Shown here one piece after another: positions 33,750 through 45,590 of a stretch of DNA of 64,000 nt (within the stretch, counting starts at the first letter, position 1; the number at the start of each line of letters is the position of its first letter). Source of the stretch: Elymus sibiricus (Eukaryota > Streptophyta > Magnoliopsida > Poales > Poaceae); NCBI GenBank assembly GCA_039707655.1, contig CM077670.1, positions 145,494,001-145,558,000 of the forward strand, read 5' to 3'. A program made the translations under genes and the position numbers. The notes under the pieces are model-generated. The model was not told the origin of the DNA. It made no database searches and worked only from the letters and a program-made list of their open reading frames with translations.

Positions 33750-35384
33750 TGATGTCTACTACACAACTTTATTCTTGTAGACTCGGTTGGGCCTCCAAGC
33801 GCAGAGTTTTGTAGGACATCAGCAAATTTCCCTCAAGTGGATGACCTAAGGTTTATCAATCCGTGGGAGGTGTAGGATGAAGATGGTCTCTCTCAAGCAA
33901 CCCTGCAATCAAATGCAAGAAATCTCTTGTGTCCCCAACACACCCAATACAATGGTAAATTGTATAGGTGCACTAGTTCGGCGAAGAGATGGTGATACAA
34001 GTGTAGTATGGATGGTAGATATAGGCTTTTGTAATCTGAAATAATAAAAACAGCAAGGTAGCAAGTAACAAAAGTGAGCACAAACGGTATTGCAATGCTT
34101 GGAAACAAGGCCTAGGGTTCATACTTTCACTAGTGCAATCTCTCAACAGTGCTAACATAATTGAATCATATAACAATCCCTCAACGTGCAACAAAGAATC
34201 ACACCAAAGTTCCTAGCAAACGGAGAACATAAGAAGAAATTGTTGTAGGTAGCAAAACCCCCTCAAAGTTATCCTTTCCGATCAATCTATTGAGCCATCC
34301 CTATAAGTGTCACAAACAGCCTTAGAGTTCATACTAAAGTGACACCATATGATACGCATCAATCAACTCTAATGTCACCTAGATACTCCAATGTCACCAC
34401 AAGTATCCGTGAGTCAATTATTCGATATGCATCAAGCAATTTCAGATTCATAATATTCAATCCAACACAAAGAACTTCAAAGAGTACCCCAAAGTTTCTA
34501 TCGAAGAAAGTAGGACGAAAACGTGTATCAACCCCTATGCCTAGATTACCCCAATTTCACCTCTTGAATCCGCAAGTTGATTACCAAAACATATATCAAG
34601 TGACTCAATAGAATACCCATTGTCACCACAGGTATCCACATGCAAGACATACATCAAGTGTTCTCAAATCCAAAATATTCAATCCGATAACAATGAAACC
34701 TCAAAGGGAAAGACTCAATTCATCACAACAAAATAGAGAGGGAAGAAAACCATATGATCCAACTATATTAACAAATCTCGTGGTACATCAAGATCGTGCC
34801 AAATCAAGAACACGAGAGAGAGAGAGATCAAACACATAGCTACTGGTACATACCCTCAGCCCCGAGGGTGAACTACTCCCTCCTCGTCATGGAGACCGCT
34901 GGGATGATGAAGATGGCCTCCGGTGATGATTTCCTCCTCTAGCAAAGTACTGGAATAGGGCTCCGGATGAGATCGCTTTGGAACAGAGACTTGCGGTGGT
35001 GGCGTGGGAGTTCTAGGTTTCTTTTCCGGGTTTTCTCTATTTATAGGAATTTTTGGCGTAGGTTTCACATCAGGGGGATGTCTGAGGGTCCCACAAGCTC
35101 AGGGGGCGCGTCCCCCAGGCTTGTCCTGCCCTTGTGGCTCTTCTAGCCCTTCGTCGAAGCTTCGGGGGTCTCTTTTTGTCCATAAAAAATCATCGTAAAA
35201 TTTGGGCCCAATCCGAGAACTTTTATTTCTGCACAAAAAACAACACCACGGTAGTTCTGCTGAAAAAAACGTCAGTCCGGGTTAGTTCCATTCAAATCAT
35301 ATAAAATTGCACCAAAAACATATAAAATTGTTGTAAACATGGCATGAATACTTCATAAATTATAGATATGTTGGAGACATATCA
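33750..35384 (-). repeat. Element H: Athila-type 3' LTR (1635 bp)
   Basis: On plus it runs from TGATGTCTACTACACAAC to ...TTGGAGACATATCA. Read on minus it starts TGATATGTCTCCAAC, a very common Triticeae LTR type. A TATA box (minus TATAAATA) is at 35038-35045, followed on minus by a leader within the LTR. A (GA)n run lies near 34817-34830. The next bases on plus, GCATCCCCAAGG, are the complement of a purine-rich CCTTGGGGATGC tract, so the element body lies to the right. Confidence 0.82.
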
Positions 35385-37004
35385 GCATCCCCAAGGTCAA
35401 TTCCTGCTCGTCCTCGAGTAGGTAAATGATAAAATAAATAATTTATGAAGTGTGAATGCTAGCATAGTGCATAAGTTTGATCAATGATAATTTCAACCAG
35501 TTTTCCTAGCATCATAAATAGCAACTCTTTCTCATAAAACTCATCATGATAAAGTAGCAATCAATTCACATGTTATGGTTCAAACAATGCATTCTCTTGA
35601 AACTTAACAACTTATGTTCTTAGTCACCAAACAATTTCAATGCATATTATTTTCATAAAAGTCTAAGTAAGAGCTCCACATACTCAATTATCATATATTC
35701 TTCTATGATTGCTCGTACTCAAAGAATATTTTTAGAACAAATAGCATCCATCGAACACGGAGGAAGATAGGGGCCTAATGTTTCACCTCCCAACTCATTT
35801 ATCATAGAGATAATTGTCAACAATAATAATTCATGATCAAATATATTTGACAGGATATATGTGTCTAGATCTTTCCCCACCACATAATGCTTGCCAAGTG
35901 GAGAATAATTGAGGTTGAAATAAGGAGTTGACTCAACAAAAATAAAATTTACAGAAAAAGTGAAAGATATGCCCTTCATAGAGGGAAGCATGGATTTGCT
36001 TATGTGCCAGAGCTCATTGATTTAAATAGAGATGAATACATTTTGAGTGGTGTGCCTTTCCTGTCAACGTTAGGACAAAGGATTTCAATATCTTCCATGC
36101 TAAACACATTATTGGCGGTTCCCATGCGGAAATGAAAAGTTTACTCCCCCTTAATCATACAAACACAAGCCATGGCTAGCAGAATTCATGGGTGCCCTCC
36201 AAACAATTAACTTTCCAGGGGGAGTTTGTTTTAATATATCTTTCTTTAAGTTTTTTTTGTTTAACAGGACTGTGCATCCCAATTACCAGCCTCTCTCATG
36301 CAAGGACAAGTGAATAAACACCCATCATGAGAATAACCCGCTTAACATGGAAGATATTGACCGCCCCGTCGCTCCTGAGCGGTACGGGCACACAAAACAG
36401 ATGTTTATTTGAAGATTTTAGAGATGGCACATGCAAATTTACTTGGAATGGAGGTGAAATACCATACATAGGTGGGTATGGTGGACACGAATGGAAGAAA
36501 GTTGGCTCAAGGATTTTGGATGCATAAGCAGTATTCCCACTTAGTACATAAATTTTGGCTAGCAAGGATTATAAACAAGCACCACATGTTTGAGGATCCA
36601 TAACAATATAATTTCTATGCAAATATACCCAAACATAACTCATTACATTGTCTTCCTTGTCCAACTTCAACTAATTTGGTCAAGTTTGAAAATAACTAAT
36701 GGGTATTCACAATCATAAAAGATGTCCAAGATAACATATTTGTATGTGAAAGTCCTCTTCCTTATACTAATCATTCATGAATTGCTTGTATGACCAATAT
36801 TGTGATTGTCAAACTTCAATAGATTTTACATTCCGAACCCAATGTGAAAATATTACTAAGCATATGGAACATAGATAATTTGAGTTTTATGATATTCAAT
36901 TCATTCCACAATTCACTCTTAGTATATAAGTGAAGCACAAGAGTGAATGACAAACTACTCCAAAAGATATAAGTGAAGATCAATGAGTGAATGACAATTA
37001 CTAG
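35385..37004 (-). other. Element H internal region next to its 3' LTR
   Basis: AT-rich DNA upstream (on minus) of the 3' LTR. It begins with ATTTACCTACTCGAGGACGA-type sequence (minus), typical of the 3' end of Athila-group elements. No domain is recognisable; frames of 60-90 codons at 35719-35991 and 36296-36565 are unremarkable. The right boundary with the Copia-like LTR is approximate. Confidence 0.5.
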
Positions 37005-38091
37005 AGCCTTTTATTCATAATTTAACATCTCCAGAAACATTTTCCACCTATATACTATTTATCAGTAATACCCGGTATTGCCCGATAAACTCCGAAATCC
37101 TTCCGGTGACTCTGAAACGCTTCCGGTTCCTCTCGGAACTATTCCGAATATTAATGAAACAATTCCACAAATAAATCGTCGATACTCTCATCCTACTAAC
37201 ACTCAGCAGATCATGATTACCTTAAGCTTGTGACCCCGTAGGTTCAGTAAATCATAGACATGAATGAAACTCCTTCGTTCAATGACCGATAGCGGAACCG
37301 TGGACGTCCATATCGATACCTATGATTATCATGAGATGTTCCCTTTGCTTCGTGATACTTTACAAACCCGAGACGATCGGTATCCTCTTGAGTCATGCAC
37401 AAGCTCACTATTCCAATCTTGTCATTACAGGTTTTGTTCTTCTTTCTGGTTGATATGTTTCGGCATCCCTGTGACATAGTTACCTATGTCTGGCCAAACG
37501 ATGATTGATGTTGTCACACTAAGAGGGTTCTAAGAATATCTCTCCATCATCGGAGGAGCAAATCCCACTCTCGAGCTATCTAGTCCCTTGTCAAACTTTT
37601 CGATGAACCTGTAAGTTGTCGTTATGATCACCTAGTTATATATGACGTTTGAGCAACCAAAAAGTCCACCGTATGGTAGGAAGTGACTATGATACTCTCA
37701 TGGTCTGAGGAACTAAAACACACAATAACACTCCGTGTTATAACAATTGATTTTAGATGATATTATCTCAATGCATAACAAACAAGTTTGGGTCGACTCA
37801 ATATGATAATTCTTCTAACATCATACTCTCAATGTTGTTTTAGGACTATCATTACACTTAACGATATCCTAAGATCCGGAAAACATGATCACCAACAACA
37901 CTTGAGTAAGTCTTAAAGGCGAGACTAGGAACCTATTCTTTACCGTTTATCATTCCACACATGCATATGAGTTTTCCACTGAATCGCATATTCTAGGATC
38001 TTAGCAGTTATAGCATGAAATATAAACACTTAATTATGAACATAAAAATATAATAATACAATATTATTGCCTTTAGGGAATATTTCCAAGA
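37005..38091 (-). repeat. BARE/Angela-like Copia LTR fragment
   Basis: On minus it starts TTGGAAATATTCCCTAAAGGC at 38091, close to the TGTTGGAAATATGCCC start of BARE-like LTRs, with the terminal TG altered. It continues through ACCGGAAGGATTTCGGAGT-like phrases near 37100 that occur in the middle of those LTRs. The left boundary is uncertain, the promoter-proximal part appears to be missing, and no coding region is attached. Confidence 0.6.
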
Positions 38092-38743
38092 GTTAACCAT
38101 GATGACGTAACCTCATCTCCGATCTATGTGGGAGAAAATCGTGAAGGTTAGTTTAGGGAAAAGTCCTGGAATCCTTGGCTTTGAAAAACCAAAATTTTCA
38201 CTTCCGTCGTTGCTGACCAATTATATTCTTAAGAGTGCTAGCTTTCGGCTTCACCCGTCTGAGGTACTAACCAGGATGATCTGGAAGTAACAATCGCAGA
38301 GGTGCTCCGTTTACGCCTTAGCCGAACAACCGGGAACGTAAGGGGTAAACACAGGAGCCAGGCACCCGAGCTTGGTCAAATCTTAAGTCAAATTGATGCA
38401 TATTATGGCTTTAGAATGATGAAAATGGAAGGCAGCATACATATAGGGAATATGCACGCGTAAAAAACATGGGCTTTTAATTGAAGCCCCCAAGACAATT
38501 TATCGAACCCTCTTAAGGATATCCGAAGTCATTTGACACGCCACGGTTTTACTGAGCACTGCCTATTGAAGTATAACTAACTCAACAGAGCTTTGACAAG
38601 CCCGAAGAAAATTCTTGGTAAAAAACTACTCTATCTATAACTAGAGATATTAAGAAAAAGAGAAGAAGGCTTCTATTTTAACCGTAAAAACGTCAAAGCC
38701 GCGTAGCATTCCATGGATTCGGCTCCAGTCGGTAGTCCTTAGG
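38092..38743 (-). mobile_element. Element F, 3' end of integrase and 3' untranslated region
   Basis: This is the part of element F left of the E insertion. When E and one TTAGG copy are removed, the minus strand runs continuously from F integrase at 48464 into this segment, ending the protein near 38694 (...LEPNPWNATRL). The rest is 3' untranslated DNA containing TTGTCTTGGGGGCTTCAATT at about 38490. No F LTR is visible; it is replaced by the Copia LTR fragment at 38091. Confidence 0.75.
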
Positions 38744-39550
38744 TGTCGGGGGGATAATCCGCGGGTAGGCGATCAAACCCGGAGCCCTTTTCAAAACTTC
38801 GGGGCAGCCCGTGCCCCTTCAATCCAGCTGGCCGTCCGGTCGGCTTCCCAACACTGGTCGGTTGGGCCCGGCCCCGTGCCGAGTCCGGCTGGCCGCTTGC
38901 CGGCTGGCGACAGGTCAGCGGCCGTCCCATCGCTCCGTACGACAAGACGGCTCTCCACGGCAGGAGAGCGTGGCTACAGCGCCGTGAACCCAGAAGAGCA
39001 TGGCTACAGTGCCGCCAACCCCGCTGACCTGGGCGACCGATGTCAGCGCGGCGAGCCACTATAGCCCCACGATGCCAACCACCCCGTGACGGATGAGGCG
39101 ATGGGCCACAGTGCCGGCTAGCCGGCGGGCCCCACTGTCGGCTCCAGATGCCGACATCCGGGTCCCGCCCATGTGTAGATTTACCTATGTAACCCTGGGG
39201 GGTCTGGCTATAAGACCCCCCAGGAGGCTTCCATGCAGAGGGGTCGCTCGCATTGCCTCACACCACGCATACACACACACACACACACTCACAGGAGAGG
39301 TAGAATGGAGGTCTAGCCCCTTCTTCCTCCTCCGCCCAAACAACTCCAGGAGCAACCCTGTAGCCCTTGTGCACTCCATACTACATTCGGCAGGACAAGG
39401 GGTGTTACCTCCCCGGAGAGCCCCGAACCTGGGGATGCCTTGTGTCACTCGCACGCGTGTGCCAACCTCGCTTCCAGAGCCAACCGGCGTCCTCACGCAG
39501 CCCCCCACTTTTAGCCATCTCATGGCATCTGCCGTGATTTCACCACGACA
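38744..39550 (+). repeat. Element E 5' LTR (807 bp)
   Basis: It runs from TGTCGGGGGGATAATCC to GATTTCACCACGACA. A TATA-like CTATAAG is at 39208-39214. An (AC)n run at about 39270-39288 is longer than in the 3' copy. Confidence 0.93.
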
Positions 39551-39552
39551 GT

Positions 39553-39570
39553 TGGCGCCCACTGTGGGGC
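39553..39570 (+). other. Primer binding site of element E
   Basis: TGGCGCCCACTGTGGGGC lies two bases after the LTR end and is one base different from that of element A. Confidence 0.8.
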
Positions 39571-41510
39571 TGCTCGCGGCGTCGGCCGGAGTCAAGTTCC
39601 GGATGAGGCCCTTCACCAGCTCCGGCGAGCGCATTGCGCATGGCTTGGTCCGCGCGCCTTGCGCGGCCAACCTGGCCGGTTGCGATGCTGCGCAAGGCAC
39701 GGATGCAGCCCGCCCCACAGGCTGCTCGATCGTCCCCTTCGGCGCGCTGCGCGTCTTCGTCGCGCTCATCCCCGACGAGTACCCTAGCGAGGTACACAAC
39801 TTCACCGACTCACCTGTCCCTGTCGGCTGCACCGCCTCCAGCGACGTTGCGGATCTCTGCACCCGTGCAGAGGTGCTGACCATCGGCGCTAGCTCCGGCT
39901 GCTCGCGCAGCAAGGAGAAGGCCGCTGGGGCCACCACTGCCGCAGCTATGGCCCAGGCCCGCCGCATCAGCCCGCTTCACGAGACGATCCGGACCCTGCA
40001 GGCCCCCATCACGCCCGACGCCGACCCGGCGGCCGCGGCAGCTCAGCTCGACAAGAACCATCAGCAACTGCTGGACGAGGCCACGGCGCTCGCGGCAACG
40101 CGGCGCCAGCTCGAGGCCACCCAGCGGGAGTATGACAGCGTTCACGGCTTCACGCCGGCCGCCGCTGAGCCCAGCCGGGTTGCGGAGGTGCCATCGGCCA
40201 TGCGCTGGGCACAGGCCGGCCCATCTACGACACCCCCGTCAAGAACATGCACACGGCGCAGGCGGCCATGGTGGATCTCGAGTTCCTGGAGGGCGATGAG
40301 CTGCTGCAGCAGCTGCAACGCGTCCGCGACCTCATCACCGCGGTGAACGAGCAGCAAAAGCGCTTCGATCCGGCCCAACCCGCCGCCTCCGCCTCGGGAA
40401 ACACCACGGACCCGGAGAGGGTCCTTCGTGACACGCAGCAGGCGTCTTCCCCTGCCGCTAGCGCCAGCCGCTCTGGCTGGCGCCGGGCAAGCCGGAGCAG
40501 GCACAACCGCGTCGCGACAGGCCGGCGACGGCATCGCCGATGAGACGGTCGGTAACGACCGGGTCCGGAAGCCGAAGCTTCCTCCCCCGCCGCCTCGGCG
40601 GCCCCAGCCGGCTTCCGCTAGCGCAGTGCCGCGCGGCCCCGTCATGAGCCGGTTGGGCCCCCGCGAGCCCTAAGACGAAAACGACGCCCGCCATCACATC
40701 GACCAGCTGGCGCGGTCCATGGCCCTCGAGGAGGAGAGTTCCGTTGGTCCTGCCTGTTTCGGGCCACGCATCCGCGAGGAGGCCTTCCCCAAAGGGTTCA
40801 CGCTGGCCCGCGACACCCCCAAGTACAGCGGCATCACCAAGCTGGAAGACTGGCTAACTGTCTACACCACGGCCGTCGGCATAGCCGGCGGCAACAGGCG
40901 CGTGGCGGTCCGCTACGTCCCCCTCATGCTGCTTGGCTCGGCTCGGACATGGCTTAACAGCCTGAGGGCCGACAGCGTCAACTCCTGGTTGGACTTCGAG
41001 GATGCGTTCGTATGCAACTTCACCAGCACGTACAAGCGTTCGGGTTGGCCTCACCAGCTCTCCATGTGCGTTCAGGGCCCGGGCGAGCCTCTCCGTGACT
41101 TCCTCACGCAGTGGACCGAGCTGCGCAACTCCTGCGAAGGGGTTCACGAAGTAAAGGCCGTCTAGTACTTCGTCGACGGGTGTCGAGATGGCACCCTGCT
41201 CAAGCACCGGCTGATGTGTGATGAGCCGGACACCTTGGCGGAGCTCATGGCTATGGCAGACAAGTACACCACGGCCGATTCCGCGATGCGTGTAAAGATC
41301 ACGGTCAATGCAGACGGCAAGCCGATCCCGGTCCAGCCGGCCAACCCAAAGCCGGCTGGCGACAACAACCACCGCCAGCAAGACAACAACAACAAGCGGA
41401 AGGGCGAGCAACCGGCTCCCTGCTACAACAACCAGCAAGTGGCCGCAGTCGCGAAGGACCAGCCGGCCGAGCAAGGCGGCAGCAAGCGCCAGCGCACTGG
41501 CAAGATGGCC
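39571..41510 (+). pseudogene. Element E gag
   Basis: The frame is open from the LTR through the primer site to 40346. A probable coiled coil (AAAQLDKNHQQLLDEATALAATRRQLEATQ, quoted here only as its start AAAQLDKNHQQLLDEA) lies near 40040-40130. Frameshifts near 40220 and 40470 follow. The capsid region is at 40719-41165: FTLARDTPKYSGITKLEDW, RYVPLMLLGSARTWL, NSWLDFEDAFVCNF, GEPLRDFLTQWTELRN. It is interrupted by TAA near 40672 and TAG 41163-41165. It then continues to a Lys/Asn/Gln-rich nucleocapsid tail. Confidence 0.82.
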
Positions 41511-42554
41511 TAGCAGCCCAAGCTCTCCTTCGAGCATATGCTCGACGCTCCCTGCAAGCATCACAGCGGCACGAAGCCATCCACGCACACGCTCCGGAAC
41601 CGCAGCATCACCCAACGCCTGATGCGTGGCGACCTTCCGCCTCCACCACCCGGCCCCGGCCCGCAGCCTCCCCCGCTACCTCCGGCTGCCGGCACCCTTG
41701 CCAACAATGCCTACCCTCAGCAGGACGCGGCCTACATCGTCTTCACCAGCGAGGGCGATGACAAGCACAACAAGCGCAAGTACCAGCACGAGGTGAACGC
41801 CGTCGTCCCCCCGGTCCTCCAATACATGCACTGGACTGACCGTCCCATCAACTGGACCCGGGAGGACCACCCGGCCGTGATGCCCACGCCGGGTGGCTAC
41901 GCGCTCGTCCTCGACCCCACCTTCGTCGCTGAGAAGCGCACCTGCCACTTTTTGCGGGTGCTGATCGATGGTGGCAGCAGCATCAACATCCTCTACCGCG
42001 ACACCATGATCAAGCTCAGCATTGAGGAAAGCCAGCTGCAGCCTACCCAGACGGTGTTCCACGGCATCATGCCGAGTGCCTCTTGCTCCCCCATTGGCAA
42101 GGTCCGGCTGGACGTGCTGTTCGGCACCAGCGCCCACTTCCGCCGCGAGCCGATCTGGTTTGAGGTGGTCGACCTGGCCAGCCCCTACCACGCACTTCTG
42201 GGCCGGACTGCCTTGGCCCAGTTCATGGCAGTCCCCCACTACGCCTACCTGAAGATGAAGCTACCGGGTCCCAAGGGCATCATCACCATCACCGGTGACT
42301 ACAAGAAGTCCCTGGAGTGTGCCAAAGCCGGCTCTAAGCTGGCCGAGTCACTAGTCATTGCCGAGGAGAGGCGCCAGCTCGACCATCTCATCGTGCTGGC
42401 AGGCGAGCAGCCGGTCATGCTAGCTCAGCTCAAGCAGCCGGCCGACGAGGGGTCCTATAAACCGGCCAAGAGCATGAAGAAGATTTAGCTCGACCCGTCC
42501 AACCCCAACTCCAGCGAATACGTTGTCGTGGGCACTGGCCTCGACAGCAAATAG
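41511..42554 (+). pseudogene. Element E protease
   Basis: It opens after TAG 41511-41513 with QPKLSFEHMLDAPCKHHSG, a knuckle-like motif, then a Pro-rich linker. The protease follows with WTREDHPAVMPTPGGYALV and active site LIDGGSSINILYRDTM (about 41955-42010), then HALLGRTALAQFMAVPHYAYLKMKLPG. TAG 42486-42488 (KKI*LDP) and TAG 42552-42554 (DSK*EGE) close it. Apart from these TAGs the frame is clean. Confidence 0.88.
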
Positions 42555-43385
42555 GAAGGCGAGCTCGTCGACTTCCTCCATGAGAATTGGGACATCTTCG
42601 CATGGTCCCCCAAAGACATGCCGGGTGTTCCGAGGAAGTTCGCCGAGCACAAACTCCATGTCTGGCCGGATGCTAAGTCGGTCCGGCAGTCACTACGCTG
42701 CTTCTCCGAGGAGAAGCGAAGAACCATTGGCGAAGAGATCACCCAGCTGCTCGCAGCCGGGTTCATCATGGAAGTGTTCCACCCCAAGTGGCTGGCCAAC
42801 CCAGTCCTCGTCCTGAAGAAGAACGGCACCTGGCGCATGTGTATCGACTACACCAGCCTGAACAAGGCCAGCCCCAAGGACCCGTTTGCCCTACCCCGGA
42901 TCGACCAAGTCATCGACTCCACCGCCGGTTGCGAGCTTCTGTCCTTCTTGGACGCTTACTCCGGCTACCACCAGATCAAGCTGGACCCGGTGGATGCCTT
43001 CAAGATGTCCTTCATCACCCCCTTCGGGGCGTATTGCTACGTCACCATGTCGTTCGAACTGAAAAACACTGGCGCCACCTTCCAGCGCTACATGCAAAAG
43101 TGCATCCTCCCACAGATTGGTAGGAACGTGCACGTCTACATCGACGACATCATGGTGAAGACCAAGCAGCACCTCAGCCTCCTGGAGGACCTTAGGGAGA
43201 TGTTCGCCAATCTGCGCGAGTTCCAGATCAAGTTCAACCCGGAGAAATGCGTCTTCGGTGTTCCGGCTGGCCAGCTCCTTGGGTTCACGTGTCAGAGCGC
43301 GACATTGAGGCCAATCCAGAGAAGATCAAGGCGATCGAGCGCATGCGCAAGCCGGCTCGGCTACGCGATGTTCAAAAGTTCACCG
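42555..43385 (+). pseudogene. Element E reverse transcriptase, lacking its RNase H
   Basis: Motifs: DIFAWSPKDMPGVPRKFAEH, NPVLVLKKNGTWRMCIDYTSLNK, SFLDAYSGYHQIKL, YCYVTMSFELKNTGATFQRYM and the catalytic VYIDDIMVKTKQ (Y-I-D-D instead of the Y-V-D-D seen in A, D and F). A one-base loss near 43290 breaks LLGF and moves the reading to SERDIEANPEKIKAIERM. The protein then stops resembling pol after RLRDVQKF at about 43380, where thumb and RNase H sequence should continue. About 1.5 kb of pol is missing here. Confidence 0.88.
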
Positions 43386-43555
43386 CTGCCGGCTCCGGCA
43401 CGGGGACTGCCGGCTCCAACCCGGGACTGCCATTCCGGTCCCGGGGGCTGCCGTTTCTGACCCAGCCCCGGAGGCTGCCGGCTCCGGCTCGGGGGCTGCC
43501 GGCTCTGGCCCGACGACTCCCGACCCAGCCAGTCCTGTGCAAGCTGCCGTCTTCA
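43386..43555 (+). repeat. GC-rich linker repeat at the RNase H deletion point
   Basis: Imperfect tandem GGCTGCCGGCTCCGG/CGGGGGCTGCCGG units run for about 130 bases. In one frame they encode an Ala/Gly/Ser/Pro-rich linker (SDPAPEAAGSGSGAAGSG) that joins directly to the integrase N-terminal region (SPVQAAVFMVVKAPSW). This fits a linker between the second RNase H and integrase, with everything before it deleted. Confidence 0.7.
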
Positions 43556-44824
43556 TGGTGGTCAAGGCACCATCCTGGGCGCAGCCAATCCTCACCTTTT
43601 TGGTGAGCGGCAAAATCCCGACGAACGAGGTCGAGGCCCGGCAAGTGCAGTGCCACGCCTCTGCCTACAACATCATCAACAACGAGCTTGTCAAGCGCAG
43701 CACAACCGGAGTCTTCCAGCACTGCATTGAGACGGTCAAGGGCCTCGAGATCTTATGAGACATCGACCAGGGCGAGTGCGGGAATCACGCCGCCTCCCGG
43801 TCCTTGGTGGCCAAAGCCTTCCACCATGGCTTCTACTGGCCGACTGCTCTGAAGGACGCAGAGGAGCTGGTCCTCAACTGCAAGGGTTGCCAGCATTTCA
43901 AAGCCCAGAGCCACCAGCTGGCTGCGGCTCTCCAGACCATCCCCATCACGTGGCCCTTCACCGTCTGGGACCTCGACATGGTGGGACCATTCAAAACCGC
44001 TCGAGGTGGCATGACGCACCTGTTGGTGGCCGTCGACAAGTTCACCAAGTGGATCGAGGCAAGGCCGATCAAGAAGCTTGACGATCCCACAGCCGTCAAG
44101 TTCATCAAAGACATCGTTGTCCGCTACGGCGTCCCCAACAGCATCATCACCGATAACGGCACCAACTTCGCCAAAAGCGCGCTGCCTCATTACTGCTCTG
44201 TCTCCGACATCCGGCTTGACCTAGCCTCCGTCACACACCCTCAGTCGAACGGCCTTGCGGAGGAAGCAAACGGCCTCATCTTAGCTGGCATCAAGCCGTG
44301 ACTCGTCGAGCCACTCGTGCGTTCACCCGGCAATTGGATCGACAAGCTGCGGGCCGTCCTATGGAGTCTTCGGACCACGCCCAACCGGTCAACCGGCTTC
44401 ACCCCCTTCTTCCTCGTCTACGGGGCCGAGGCGGTCATCCCAACGGACCATGAGTTTGACTCGCCTCGGGTCACCCTATACACAGAGGTAGAAGCCAAAG
44501 CAGCACGCGAAGACAGCGACGACCTACTCAAAGAGGCTTGCCTTCTGGCCCTCAGCCGGTCGGTCATCTACCAGCAAAATCTGCGCCACTACCATAGCAA
44601 GAAGATCAAGCCCCTCGCTTTCTGTGAGGGCGACCTCGTACTCCGGCTGGTCCAGCAGATAGCCGGCCAGCACAAGCTATCCTACCCATGGGAAGGCCAT
44701 TTCATCATCAGCAAGGCCCTGCGCAACAATGTGTACTACCTCATCAATGCGCAAGAGAGATGCCTCCGGCGAAGAGACAGAACGCCCCTGGAACGCGGAG
44801 CTCCTCCATCCGTTTTACAGTTGA
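43556..44824 (+). pseudogene. Element E integrase
   Basis: It starts with APSWAQPILTFLVSGKIP and NNELVKRSTTGVFQHC, then TGA 43756-43758 (EIL*DI). The zinc region is GECGNHAASRSLVAKAF and CKGCQHFK, with one His of the usual GHH changed to Asn. The catalytic core has WDLDMVGPF (Asp), TDNGTNF (Asp) and NGLAEEANG (Glu). TGA 44299-44301 (GIKP*LVE) interrupts it. The C-terminal part has FFLVYGAEAVIP, FCEGDLVLRLV and WEGHFIISK. After a frameshift near 44770 it ends PWNAELLHPFYS with TGA 44822-44824. Confidence 0.87.
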
Positions 44825-45590
44825 ATCATGTATGTATGTATCGCTACCCCTTTCGGAAGTTAATGAAAGCAGCAGGTCCCTCGAAGAACACTCGGGGGCT
44901 ACCTTTTCATCTCTATCGAGTTCTTGCACACTTTACCGCATTCGCCTCCCTCCCGCAGGGTCGGCACGTCCGGCTCAGGGGCTCAGGGGCTCACCGGCTA
45001 TCCCGCGCCCCGCTCTCCTAAACCCGGCCAGTAGCGTGCGTCCCGTTGAAGCCCTCTCTCTGCCATAAGCCATAGTCTGGCTCCCGTCTGCCCGGCTGGC
45101 AAGAGCCAAAGGCCGAAAGCATCCTCACGTGAAAAGCAGCTAAGGACAAACGTCCGGCTTGGCCAACCCGGCTCTTTCTCTCTTTCTCTTTCGGTCCTCG
45201 CCGCACAGACCGGCTGCGCTCTAGCCGGCTTCGCCGCCTGCAGCCAGTCGGCCCAGTGGGTGTTTCGCTTGTGCTCAAATCCTAAAACCTAAGTACTGTT
45301 CGCTCTCTTTTGAGTCCGGCTCCCCGTCCCAGCTACAGACCGGCTCCTGGCTATCTGGCTGGCGGGGAGGAGGTCGAGAAGGGAAGAGAACAAGAAAACG
45401 GCCTAAGTAAATAAGCAAGAGCGAACTGCCAGACGGCAAAGACAAAGCATACATAAGAAAAAGCATGCGTATATACATAGCAAAAGGCCCACGGCCAGGA
45501 ATTCATTACATAACATACACCCCCAGTGGGTCGACTTGCCGGCTAACAAAAGTTTCAAGTTCAAAACAAAAGATAGGAAAGAAAAAAGCC
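44825..45590 (+). other. Element E 3' region downstream of pol
   Basis: No sense gene is seen. It contains CTCGGGGGCTACC at about 44890, a purine-tract-like phrase normally found before 3' LTRs of this lineage, and CCAGTGGGT phrases at 45252 and 45523. The final part is the 3' flank of the antisense gene. Confidence 0.6.

Noticed and set aside
39267..39288. (AC)n microsatellite and (GA)n runs at 34817-34830 and 54448-54468
   Set aside because: Ordinary simple repeats within LTRs, duplicated with them; length differences are expected slippage.
39093..39602. Possible protein start inside the 5' LTR of E
   Set aside because: The frame is open through LTR and primer site by chance; the element RNA would begin downstream of the TATA box and gag must start after the primer site.
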